Below, in pieces: positions 1-9,900 of a stretch of 64,000 nucleotides of DNA (its first letter is position 1; each line of letters opens with the position of its first letter). The stretch covers positions 1 to 64,000 of the forward strand of contig JAJCXR010000046.1 in the NCBI GenBank assembly GCA_029263315.1, read 5' to 3'. The notes under the pieces were generated by a model. The model searched no databases. It was not told the DNA's origin and saw nothing but the letters and a program-made list of their open reading frames with translations. Made by a program: the position numbers and the translations under genes. The DNA comes from Acidobacteriota bacterium (GTDB taxonomy: Bacteria > Acidobacteriota > Thermoanaerobaculia > Multivoradales > J023).

Positions 1-150
1 GGCCCTACGACGGCACATAGAGGGGTTCTTCCGGAAAGGAGGGGGACAGACCCTCAGAGCGAAGCAACCGGCAACACAGGCCCACGAAAAGTGTTACCCA
101 TGTTCCCGGTCTAAAGTGTTACCTATGTGCCCGGTCGTACAGTACTAGGA
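1..150 (+). mobile_element. Possible 3' end of an IS (C-terminal end of a transposase-like frame plus imperfect tandem terminal repeats)
   Basis: Open frame from position 2 (LRRHIEGFFRKGGGQTLRAKQPATQAHEKCYPCSRSKVLPMCPVVQY*) and tandem AGTGTTACCCATGTTCCCGGTCT / AAGTGTTACCTATGTGCCCGGTC. This type of repeat is often seen at ends of IS481-like elements; the assignment is inference. Confidence 0.3.
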
Positions 151-240
151 CGCAAGCCGACCTGACCTGAGTGCCCGAATCGGCTAGCAGCGGGCCATAA
201 GGAATTGTTAACTGTGGTCGAGTGATGCTCGTCAGAGCGT

Positions 241-590
241 TCAGCTTGCGGATCTCTCCTGCGCGAGCGCTGCCGATGCCTCGTACTGGTAGCGTCGGAC
301 TCTGTCGCCCTCCCGTGTCAACTGGCGAGGCGTGTCGTCATACTCGAAGCGGCAACGGCCGGTCCGAGAATCGACGAGGGATGTGGGGATGGCGAACTGC
401 ATTGTAGGAAGACGATGCGGTGATGTTCGTCTGGCCCGAGGTGGCCTGGAGCTGGGTTTGACGCCCGGCGAGATCATAGACGTATTCGAGTTGGTGCCCA
501 CTGGGATGGATCTTGCGAATCATTTGGCCCACGGAATCAAAGTCGAATTGCACGGTTCTGGCGGCATTCTCGGTGGAGCCGAGTGAGTGA
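241..590 (-). pseudogene. RHS/YD-repeat remnant, frameshifted
   Basis: Minus-strand peptides VQFDFDSVGQMIRKIHPSGHQLEYVYDLAGRQTQLQ and, in another frame, GRCRFEYDDTPRQLTREGDRVRRYQYEASAAL are YD-repeat-like but lie in two different short frames. Confidence 0.6.
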
Positions 591-622
591 ACGTTGAGAG
601 CATAGAATTAGCATGGCCTCGA

Positions 623-1420
623 TCAATCAAGCTTCAACAAGATGAAGTTGTCTCGGTAGTCTCGATCGACCTGCCATGGATTCATGGGTCCTACGAAGAT
701 TTCAATGCTCTCTGGACGAGTCGGACATTCCAGGTTGAAGGTCAGCGCGACGGGTTCTTCGCCTGTGGCGTTGATCATTCCCAGGCTAAGCTGTTGACCG
801 GCTGCAAGAGTTTCTAGGTCTTTCGACTCACATTGCGTTCCGAGAATGGTCAGGAGACCTGTGGCTTGGGGCCTGCAGTCCGCCGTTCTTTTGACCTCGA
901 TCTCTAGATCGAGGGCAACACCCTTGGTAATCGTGCGGGACTGCGCAGAAACCGAAAGGTCAGGGGAACAAGGGAGACTGACTTCCTCGGGCCAGTCTTC
1001 TTGGCGACCCGATGCGAACGCCAAATCATCGAGTGCAACCTCCAGAGGGTGTCGGTTCGAGGTGCATTTGCGATCTGCACCGCAGCTCCTGAGCTCATAG
1101 GTGGAGCATACTTGAGGGTTGTCCTGCGATGGACACGTCGCATTGTACCGCAGGGGCTGTTCCCAGCCGTCGAGGATTCCCCTTGGTTGACACACAGAGA
1201 GGCTCTCCCCGAGGTGCTCGAATGCTTGGCAGAGCTCTTTTGAATCCTTTCCTGGAGGGTAGCCACCCTGTTCTAAACGGACTGACTCCAGGACTGTCGC
1301 CATGGTTCCCAAGGTTCGATACGTTTGCTTCGCTTCGTCGAGCGAGCTCGTCCAACAAGAACCTGAGCAGAGAGCCGCGAAGGCGAAGCCCACGATGATA
1401 AGCGATCTAAACTTTTTCAC
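623..1420 (-). CDS. Secreted/lipoprotein-like protein with a GspG-pseudopilin-like segment; candidate partner of the upstream RHS tip
   Basis: N-terminal hydrophobic signal MKKFRSLIIVGFAFAALCSGSC; LESVRLEQGGYPPG...DGWEQPLRYN resembles type II secretion GspG C-terminal motifs; located directly downstream of the RHS gene on the same strand. Confidence 0.55.
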   Translation of the reverse strand: MKKFRSLIIVGFAFAALCSGSCWTSSLDEAKQTYRTLGTMATVLESVRLEQGGYPPGKDSKELCQAFEHLGESLSVCQPRGILDGWEQPLRYNATCPSQDNPQVCSTYELRSCGADRKCTSNRHPLEVALDDLAFASGRQEDWPEEVSLPCSPDLSVSAQSRTITKGVALDLEIEVKRTADCRPQATGLLTILGTQCESKDLETLAAGQQLSLGMINATGEEPVALTFNLECPTRPESIEIFVGPMNPWQVDRDYRDNFILLKLD

Positions 1421-1452
1421 GTCATCCTCCAGCTGGTGGGCCCTTTATTAAA

Positions 1453-4400
1453 TTAATAGGAGGCAAGCGCTTTGTCGAGATGTTGAGACACGCCGCTCGA
1501 GAATGTCAGCTGATAGGGCTCGAGCGCACTCTCGCACATGAAATGATTGTTGCACGTGCCGATGTGAGAGAACCAGCCAGTGACATGGACGAACTCGTGA
1601 GTCGCGATATTCGCCAGCTGGAAGGCCAGAGCATCTAATTGGACAGGATTCTGAGGCAGGTAATAGGGGCCGGACTGGTTGCGCCCCCACTTCGCCTCAT
1701 TGCTTTTCGCTATTTGAGTCGTGTTGACACGCGCTACATTGGTCACCCAGAACGGATACCAGCCGTTGGCCTGCCAAAGCGTATCCGTTTGAAATCTGAC
1801 GGTTCGACTGACCACGCCTGTATTAGGTACCGCTCCTTCGAACGCCCTGACGCCCCACTTGCCCAGATTGTTCTCTACAATTTCTCGGACCCGGGATTTG
1901 AGGCGCACAGAATCTGTCTGGCTCCAATCGTCTAAGGGATAGACCAGTTGGGCAATTGGAGTGATGGCTTCAGATCCCCATTGAAGTCGGACGGCTTGAA
2001 TCGGATGTCGTCGGATCCTGTGTTTCTTTCCGAACCAGATTCCAGCTATTCCGAGGGTGATAGCAGCAACGAGGCCTGCAACCCTAGCTGTTGAAGCCAA
2101 AAACGTTTCACCACTTGGATCGGTCTGGCCGACTGGATCGCCTCCAGCATATGCGTATGGGTTGATAGATCTTATGATTCCAGGCAGCGGAGGCATCGGA
2201 TCGAGACTGAGGAAACGGCTAGACTCAGAAAGCCATCGAGCCCTCAAGTAGTAGGTTTTGAGTGGGGTGAGCCGTGTCTCACCAGCAAAGAGAAAGCTGT
2301 TGGAGTCGTTTCCGTGGTGTGAGAGCAGTTTACCGAAAGCAGTATAGACGTAACTGTCTGTGGTATCCCCTTCGAACGAAGTGAGAACCCTAGTGGAACC
2401 TACATGGTCGCTATGCAAATAGCGCTTCTGGCCATTCTGGAACGAGCTAAGTAACCGCTGCCCAAGTGTGTGGCTGCTCGCCACGCTTCCTGAGGTCGAC
2501 AGCTCAGCTAGAGTTTGACTCAACTGGCCCGAGGTATCCGTGACGAACCAAGTGTGAGTCGAGGAGTCGTCGTTGGGTCCCAAACCTGTGGACGAGCCGA
2601 TACGAACCCCATCGGCATCGTAGACGTTCTCAACAACCAGCCCGTCTGGGAGGGTTGCCGAGATCAGTCGATTTTCAGCGTCCCAAGAGTACTGAGTTGT
2701 ACCCTCAGTGGCAGTCTTCGAAATCTGGTTGCCATTGACATCCCAGTCATAGTTGGCTGCGACTGTCCCATCAATGCTCTCGCTGAGTAGACGACCACGG
2801 GAGTCATAGGTATAGGTAACGGTTTGGAAGACACCATCCTCGACAACCTGCACTTTCTGCAGTCGGTTGCCGACTGGGTCGTAGCTGAAGCTATTTTCGT
2901 AGACTAGGGCGCCTGCACCATCGGTCACTCGCTCGCGAATCAGCCGATACAGGGCATCGTAGTCCCAGGAACGGCTGGTGCCGTCCTCTTCGGTGACGGC
3001 TTGGCGATTTCCAAGTGGGCCAAGGACGTAGGAATAGTCTTGGATGACCGTGCCGTCCGCTGCCTCGGTATGGATTTTTGTCAAACGACCTACCTCATCA
3101 TGACCCCAAGTCGTCGTGACACCATTCGGGTAGCCGAGCGAGCGTTGGCGCCCGGCAGCATCGTAGCCATAGTTGTAGGCATCTCCGTGGTGGTCTGTCA
3201 CGGTAGCCATCCGGCCGATGGGATCGTAAGTGAAGGCGGTGGTTAGGGAACCCTCGGCTCCGAGGTCAGCGGTTACAGAAGTTCGGTTGCCAGCCTCGTC
3301 CCAGCTATAATGCAGAGTCCAACCTTCTGGCGCTGCTATTGAGATCAGGCGGTCATGGTCGTCATATGCATAGCGTGTCATGCCACGGGTATCAGTGGCC
3401 GTCTCCCTCTGCCCACTGGGTGTGTAGGTGAAGGCGACGTAGGTGCCATCGGAGTAGCTAGTGCGGACTAGCCGGTGGTGCTCGTCATAGCTGTAGAGCG
3501 TTGTCGATCCCACAAAATCAGTCCGGCGGATCCGATTTCCGGCAGCGTCATATGCGAACGTTTCCTTGCTTCCATCAGGCAAGATTCGAGCCGTTTGCCG
3601 GCCTAGGCTGTCATATTCGAAATGGATGATGCGTCCACTTGCATCAGTCTGCCGGATACGGTTGCCTCGTTCGTCATATACGTAGTGCGTGACACCGTCG
3701 AGCCCATCTTTCACTTGAATGAGTCGTCCAAGGGCGTCATAGCTAAACTCAGTACGGACTCCAGCAGCGTCGATCTCGGCAATCCGGCGCCCGAGCGCAT
3801 CGTATTCGGAATGCGAAGTCGAACCATCAGCGAGGGAGATGGAGATCAAACGGCCTGCGTCGTTGTAATTCAGAATTGTGCTGTAGCCGAGGGCATCGGT
3901 GACGCTCGTCTGGTTGCCGTTGGCGTCGAAACCGAAGAGGGTCTCGGCGCCGAGAGCCTCTTTGATGGAGGTTTGACGTCCTGCAGCATCGTATGCAAAC
4001 CTAGTGGTAAAACCCCTGGCGTCTGTCGAAGTGAGCAGTCGGCCGGCAGCATCGTAGTGGGAAACAGTTTTCGAGCCGTCGGGAGCAGTGGTTGTGATCA
4101 ACTGGCCGGCGGCATCGTAGCTCAAAGTGGTCGTGCGTTCCGAACGATCGATCACCGCAATGAGTCGCCCCTCGGCGTCATACTCACGCCTTTCTGTCGA
4201 GCCATCCGGATAAGTCGTGCCGGACTGTAAGCCAGAGTCGTTATAGGCAAATGTTGTGGTCAGGCCGAGAGGATCGGATGTGGCGATGACATTTCCAAGG
4301 GCATCGTAGCTGGTACTCGTCATCGCGCCGTCTGGAGCGGTCGTCGCCGTGATGCGTCCCAGCGCATCAAAGGTATAGCTTGAGGTCAAGGTCTGGGTCG

Positions 4401-4902
4401 TGCCATCGGCGAGAGTTCGGCTCGATGTCTGGCCAGTTGCGTTGCCGGTGGCATCGTAAGTCATGGTCGTCTCGTGCCCCAAGGCATTGGTGCCCAAGAT
4501 CTGATTGCCAAATGCATCATAGGAATGGGTTGTGACATTTCCCAGCACATCGGTCTCGTGGATCAACCGGCCAGCCGAGTCGTAGGAGAAAGACGACGGG
4601 AAACCAGACGGATCCGTGGTCTTCGTGAGATTACCGAGGCTGTCATAAACATAGCTCGTCACTTTGCCTCGGGGATCGGTGATCGAAATGGCGTGACCCC
4701 GTGCGTCATACGTGAAGCGGGTCTTATTACCAAGAGGATCGACGATCGAGGTCAAGTTGCCTTCAGCATCATAGGCGGTGGTCGTTGTGTTACCTGAGCT
4801 GAGGTGTCTCTGGCCATGGTCAAATTGGTCCTGTTCCATTTCGTGGGTGCAGAATTTTTTACTATCGTTCGAGCGATTCCAAATCAAAGCTTCTAGTTGC
4901 AT
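1453..4902 (-). CDS. RHS repeat protein (N-terminally incomplete) with C-terminal HEXXH metallopeptidase-like tip
   Basis: Many YD repeats; RHS core boundary SRFLSLDPMPPLPGIIRSINPYAYAGGDPVGQTDPSG; tip contains LANIATHEFVHVTGWFSHIGTCNNHFMCE. Confidence 0.9.
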   Translation of the reverse strand: MQLEALIWNRSNDSKKFCTHEMEQDQFDHGQRHLSSGNTTTTAYDAEGNLTSIVDPLGNKTRFTYDARGHAISITDPRGKVTSYVYDSLGNLTKTTDPSGFPSSFSYDSAGRLIHETDVLGNVTTHSYDAFGNQILGTNALGHETTMTYDATGNATGQTSSRTLADGTTQTLTSSYTFDALGRITATTAPDGAMTSTSYDALGNVIATSDPLGLTTTFAYNDSGLQSGTTYPDGSTERREYDAEGRLIAVIDRSERTTTLSYDAAGQLITTTAPDGSKTVSHYDAAGRLLTSTDARGFTTRFAYDAAGRQTSIKEALGAETLFGFDANGNQTSVTDALGYSTILNYNDAGRLISISLADGSTSHSEYDALGRRIAEIDAAGVRTEFSYDALGRLIQVKDGLDGVTHYVYDERGNRIRQTDASGRIIHFEYDSLGRQTARILPDGSKETFAYDAAGNRIRRTDFVGSTTLYSYDEHHRLVRTSYSDGTYVAFTYTPSGQRETATDTRGMTRYAYDDHDRLISIAAPEGWTLHYSWDEAGNRTSVTADLGAEGSLTTAFTYDPIGRMATVTDHHGDAYNYGYDAAGRQRSLGYPNGVTTTWGHDEVGRLTKIHTEAADGTVIQDYSYVLGPLGNRQAVTEEDGTSRSWDYDALYRLIRERVTDGAGALVYENSFSYDPVGNRLQKVQVVEDGVFQTVTYTYDSRGRLLSESIDGTVAANYDWDVNGNQISKTATEGTTQYSWDAENRLISATLPDGLVVENVYDADGVRIGSSTGLGPNDDSSTHTWFVTDTSGQLSQTLAELSTSGSVASSHTLGQRLLSSFQNGQKRYLHSDHVGSTRVLTSFEGDTTDSYVYTAFGKLLSHHGNDSNSFLFAGETRLTPLKTYYLRARWLSESSRFLSLDPMPPLPGIIRSINPYAYAGGDPVGQTDPSGETFLASTARVAGLVAAITLGIAGIWFGKKHRIRRHPIQAVRLQWGSEAITPIAQLVYPLDDWSQTDSVRLKSRVREIVENNLGKWGVRAFEGAVPNTGVVSRTVRFQTDTLWQANGWYPFWVTNVARVNTTQIAKSNEAKWGRNQSGPYYLPQNPVQLDALAFQLANIATHEFVHVTGWFSHIGTCNNHFMCESALEPYQLTFSSGVSQHLDKALASY

Positions 4903-4981
4903 TTTCTCAAGATCGATTGAAGCATCCGGCTTGAGGTCGATCTTGCGCTTATCCCAATCGTTTGCTTCGCTCTTTAGGGCT

Positions 4982-6262
4982 TGTCACAAAATAACTGACC
5001 TAGTTCAACCTTTCTTCCTCGGATGAATGGTGTAGTTCCAATTGCCGTGAAATTCGTGACGTTCAAGGTTGATTGTCGCCATCTGCTTCGGCGTAATAGT
5101 CACGCCCGTCGGATAATTGTTCTGATCGATCTCGGATCGGACCCGCAGGCCGCTCGAGGTGGTGGTCGATGCGATCAGGCTGACGATGGCGGCCAGGCTG
5201 ACTAGAGGTTGGCCGCGCCAGTTCATGGCGATGTGGGAGAAGAGACGGTGCTCGATCTTGTTCCACTTGCTGGTTCCTGGCGGAAAATGACAGACCGTGA
5301 TCGAGAGCCCTGTTCGGTTGGCAAAGCGTTGAAGCTCCCACTTCCAGAGGCGAAGTCGCGACCCGTTGCTGCCACCTCCGTCGGCTGTGATCAGAAGCGT
5401 CGCGGCCTGGGGGTACACGACGCGGCCCATCCGACGCCACCAGCTCCGAATCGCGTTGACCGCGAAGCTCCCCGTATCGTGGTCGATCCCAACGCTGACC
5501 CAACCCTCGTTGCGGCTCAGGTCGTAAACCCCATATGGGATGGCTTTGCCTCGGTCTGGGATCACGAAGTCGTGCACACGAACGGGCTCTGGCGTTCCCT
5601 TCGGCCGCCATTCCCGACCGGCATTCTTGAAATCTCCGACCAGCTCCTTCTTCTTTGTATCGACCGAGATCACCGGCTGTGCTTGGTGCAAGCTGTCTTG
5701 AACCCTTGCGTTGAGGTAGAGGAATTGTGCCTCGCGATCCGGATGCCCCGATCCCTCCAGCGTCTTTCGGTTGGCCTGCAGGCTGAAACCACTCTCGTGC
5801 AGCAGATCTGCAACCAGACGATGACTGACAGAATGTCCCATGGCGCGCAGCTCCGCCGCCAATCGGCGTACGCTTTTCGAAGTCCACCGCAAGGGGGAGT
5901 CCGGAGAACCGGCTGTCGTCGGCTCCACCAGCGCGTCCAGGTCACCAGCCAGGGATGCGTCCTTCTCCGTCGCCCGCCTGCGACCGCCTCCGGAACGGCG
6001 TGTCTGTCCCGGGCCCAGGGTCTCGCCGGTCGCGATTTCTTTGATTCCACGCGCAATCGTCGACCGCGAGATCCCGGTTGCCCGTTCGATCTTCGCGATA
6101 CCACCATGACCCAACGAAACCGCCTCGGTCGCCGCCCACAGGCGCCGAGAGCGCTCGGTCAGCTCTGGCGCCAGGGCCATAAATTTCGCCTGAATGGTTT
6201 CGATATCCACCCATTGACAATACCCTCTAATGGAGAAGAAGTCACTCAGTTATTTTGTGACA
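4982..6262 (-). mobile_element. ISAzo13-type insertion sequence, complete
   Basis: Perfect 17-bp terminal inverted repeats TGTCACAAAATAACTGA (4982-4998) and TCAGTTATTTTGTGACA (6246-6262), flanked by GCT (4979-4981) and GCT (6263-6265), consistent with a 3-bp target duplication; encloses one transposase ORF. Confidence 0.9.
5005..6210 (-). CDS. ISAzo13-family transposase
   Basis: 401 aa; N-terminal HTH region (GISRSTIARGIKEI), LLITADGGGSNGSRLRLWKWELQRFANRTGLSITVCHFPPGTSKWNKIEHRLFSHIAMNWRG typical of the ISAzo13 DDE domain. Confidence 0.9.
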   Translation of the reverse strand: MDIETIQAKFMALAPELTERSRRLWAATEAVSLGHGGIAKIERATGISRSTIARGIKEIATGETLGPGQTRRSGGGRRRATEKDASLAGDLDALVEPTTAGSPDSPLRWTSKSVRRLAAELRAMGHSVSHRLVADLLHESGFSLQANRKTLEGSGHPDREAQFLYLNARVQDSLHQAQPVISVDTKKKELVGDFKNAGREWRPKGTPEPVRVHDFVIPDRGKAIPYGVYDLSRNEGWVSVGIDHDTGSFAVNAIRSWWRRMGRVVYPQAATLLITADGGGSNGSRLRLWKWELQRFANRTGLSITVCHFPPGTSKWNKIEHRLFSHIAMNWRGQPLVSLAAIVSLIASTTTSSGLRVRSEIDQNNYPTGVTITPKQMATINLERHEFHGNWNYTIHPRKKG

Positions 6263-6364
6263 GCTCCTTAGCCTCGGCTGTTCCTCTTTGTTCGAGTCAT
6301 TTGCCATTGAATTCGCTCTCCGTTTCAAGCCTGAGCTCGGCATCTGCCGTTAGGGGGGCGGCAG

Positions 6365-6988
6365 CTATAATTTGCTGCCCTCTAGCTCCTTCAACAGATT
6401 AGTTCTCATTTTCGCCATAGAGATGATCCCTGCGGTGTCTTTCGCATGTTGTAGGTGGCCTGCCTTTGCAAGCTGCCGTGCGATGTCTCTGAGAACTCCA
6501 TATGTATCCAGGGTGAGCTGTGCATCTTCAAGCGCAAATCCTTTTTGTGCCACCTCGATTGCCTCCGACCAGATGGCGAGAGCGAGAGAGTCCTGGCCTA
6601 TTTGATGTGTTGCCTGAGCTACAGCACTCATGCTTTCAGCCTCGACCCAGTGCCAATCGTTGCATCCTTTGGACAACCTGAGAGCCTTCACGAGGGATGA
6701 ATAGGCTTTGGCACTTTGGTCCTGCTTCCAATAGCCCAGCGTGCAGTCTGCTTGCAACTCCACTGCGATAGAGGCCCAATCCTGGCTGATCCGCGCAACG
6801 ACAAGTTCTGCATCGTTGATTCGACGTTGTTCGATCAAGTGCTTGGCTAATTCCGCCCAACACTCATCATGTTCGTCATCGAAGACTTCGGAGGACAATC
6901 GCTCTTCGATCTGTGAGAGAGTTTCCTCGTTGACGTCTAGCTGGCTCAATTCAGTTTTAGTCAGGATCTTGTTGATCTTCTTCGTCAC
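6365..6988 (-). CDS. Candidate immunity protein for the adjacent RHS toxin; helical-repeat-like
   Basis: 207 aa; start codon overlaps the stop of the RHS gene (ATGA, 6985-6988); Ala/Leu-rich helical pattern. Function inferred from position. Confidence 0.6.
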   Translation of the reverse strand: MTKKINKILTKTELSQLDVNEETLSQIEERLSSEVFDDEHDECWAELAKHLIEQRRINDAELVVARISQDWASIAVELQADCTLGYWKQDQSAKAYSSLVKALRLSKGCNDWHWVEAESMSAVAQATHQIGQDSLALAIWSEAIEVAQKGFALEDAQLTLDTYGVLRDIARQLAKAGHLQHAKDTAGIISMAKMRTNLLKELEGSKL

Positions 6989-9900
6989 TGTAGGCTCCTA
7001 AGATATTCTCTAGCAAGATCTTGCAGTAGGTGCATGGCATCTTCCTTGGGTAACGGAACATCAAGATCCCAGTGGAGTGGATGGAAGCCGATAGGAATGT
7101 CAGGGGTGCCATCAGGGATTGGAGTGTAGCGGGCACTGGCTGTGAATGGAAGCCCGCCAACCGACGTGATTGTTGCGACGGTACCAGGAACCTTGAATCC
7201 AAAGTAATGACCATCGAAGGGTAGATGCACAGGGTGGGTTGGCGTCGGTAGTTCGAAGACTGAGAGCCCGCGAGCGGTACCATCGATAGGAAAGGCTGGG
7301 TCGTTGACATCATCGAATCGGAAATCTCTCCAGCGAGTCCTGCTTGGTTTGAGCTTTTTTATCCCCCGATATAGTCGAATGGGTGTCTTACGATCCTCAT
7401 CGTCATCGCTACGGTCGAAGCAAAGACTGTTCCTTTCTCCTTGTCCCAGAGCGCTCGTGGCGCAATCGATTGCAGCAATCGAAAGAATCGAAATAGAAGC
7501 AATTTCTTGATGTACACTCAGGCTGCCAAGTTGTCCCGCAAGTGTCTCGGAAAACTCTCCGGTAGGATCAGCGTAGTTGGTTGGGCTAGCGTTTCCATAG
7601 AGATATCTATGAAGTGAAATAGGATCCTCATTTACTCCCATCCACGGATCCATGGATGTGAATCGTCCGGTGTCAGTGTTCAGCCATCGGGCTCTGTGAT
7701 AATTCAGGCCGAGCAGTTGGTCGTATGGCTCTCCGCTGAAGAGAAAGGGACTGGGATCGTGCTCTGGGGAGTCGATGAAGTCACCAAAGGCCTCGTAAGT
7801 GTATTCCTCGGCGGATTGGCTGGACTCCGTGGTAAGGACTCGTGTGCTCTGGTTAGAATCTTTATGAAGATAGCGAGCTCCTGTAGCTCCACTAGAAGCA
7901 ACGACTCGATTGCTCCAGGTATATAACTTAGGAGAGCTATCTTGATCTATCTCTGCGAGTAGTTGGCTCAGAGAACCCGAAGTATCTGTTACCAACTTTG
8001 CCTCATAGGCCAAGTGTCCAGCAGCGTCAATCGCCGACGTGAGCATACGAACCCCATCTACATCGTAGACGTTCTTGACGACCGTCCCATCGGGGAGCGT
8101 TGCCGAAATCAGGCGATTCTCGAAATCCCAACCATACTGAGTCGTGCCTTCGGTCGCAGTCTTTGACATCTGGTTGCCATTCGGATCCCAAGTATAGGTG
8201 ACCGTGACTGCGCCGTTGATAGTCTCGGTTAGCAAACGATCACGGAAGTCGTAGGTGTAGACGATGGTCTGGGACGCCCCATCCGCGGCGCTGCGGACTT
8301 GCTGCAACCGGTTGCCAACCGAGTCGTACATGAAGCTGTTCTCATACTTAAGGTGATCCTCGCTGTCAGTCACTCGTTCTCGGGTCAAGCGGTAGGCCGC
8401 GTCATACTCCCATGAACGGTTGGTGCCGTCTTCCTCGACAACAGCTCGGCGGTTGCCGTTGGGATCGAAGGTGTAGGTGTAGTCCTGGATCACTGTACCG
8501 TCGGTTGCCTCGGTGTGGATCCCTGTCAGACGCCCTACGGCATCATGTTGCCAGGTTGTGGCAACGCCGTTTGGATAGCTGAGAGAGATTTGGCGGCCGG
8601 CGGCATCGTGGTCATAGGTGTAGACGCCGCCCTGAGGGTCTGTGACGGTTGCCATCCGTCCTTTGGCGTCGAAGGTGTAGGCGGTGGTGAAGGAGCCCTG
8701 TTCACCGAGGTCGGCGGTCACTGTAGTGCGGTTGCTGGTTGTGTCCCAACCATAGCGCATGGTCCAACCCTCTGGCGCCGTCAGTGAGATCAGGCGCTCT
8801 CGGTTGTCGTAGGAATAGCGGGTAACGCCGCGAGCGTCGGTGACCACTGCCCTTTGGCCAGTGGGGGTGTAGGTGAGGGCGACGAAACTGCCATCGTCGT
8901 ACGTTCGTCGTGTTAAGCGATGATTCACGTCGAAGCTGTAGAGCGTTGTGGAGCCTGCAAAGTCTGTTCGACGGAGTCGGTTGCCTACCGCGTCGTAGGC
9001 AAAGGTTTCCTCCTTGCCGTCCGGTAGGATCCGGGCGGTTTGACGCCCAACTTTGTCGAACTCGAAGCGGGTTATGTGGCCATTGGCGTCGGTCTGGCGG
9101 ATGCGCTGGCCCCGTTCGTCGTAGGCGTAGCCTGTGATGCTACCGAGGGCATCCTTCACTTGGATAAGCCGACCGAGGGCGTCGTAGACATATTCGGTGC
9201 GGAGTCCCGAGGCATCGATCTTGACGATCCGTCTCCCAAGGGGGTCGTATTCATTGCGCGTGACAGATCCATCTGCGAGGGTGGTGGAGATTAGGCGACC
9301 GACATCGTCATAGGCCTGAGTCTTGGTGTTGCCGAGGGCATCGGTGATACTTGTCTGGGAGCCGTTGGCGTCGAATCCGAAGAGAGTCTCGGCACCCAGC
9401 GCGTCCTCGACGGACACTCGTCGCCCCGCCGCATCGTACGCGAAATGGGTAGCGAATCCACGGGCATCGGTCGAAGCGACGAGCTGCCCTGCGGCGTCAT
9501 AGTTGGAGGTGATGACCGAATCGTCAGGGAAAGTGGTCGAGATTAGCCGGCCAGTGGCGTCATATGCAAACGTCGCCGTGTGATCTGAGCGGTCCACGAC
9601 CGCGACGAGTTGTCCCTCGGCATCGTATTCGCGGCGCTCACTGGTTCCGTCGGCATAGCTGGTCTCGGACCTTCGCCCTGAAACGTCGTAGGAAAACGTG
9701 GTGCTGTGGCCGAGAGGATCGGTCGTGGTCAGTAGATTGCCGAGAGCATCATAGGTGGTTCTTGTCGTCGCACCGTCTGGGAAGGTCGTGGTGGTGACAC
9801 GACTCTGAGCATCCAAGCCATAGTCAGTCGTCAAGATTTCGACCGTGCCGTCGGCGCGTGTGCGACTCGATGTCTGGGCCGTGACACTGCTATTGGTGTC

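Noticed and set aside
5209-6402. 397-aa plus-strand ORF across the IS
   Set aside because: Antisense to a clear ISAzo13 transposase and no recognisable domain.
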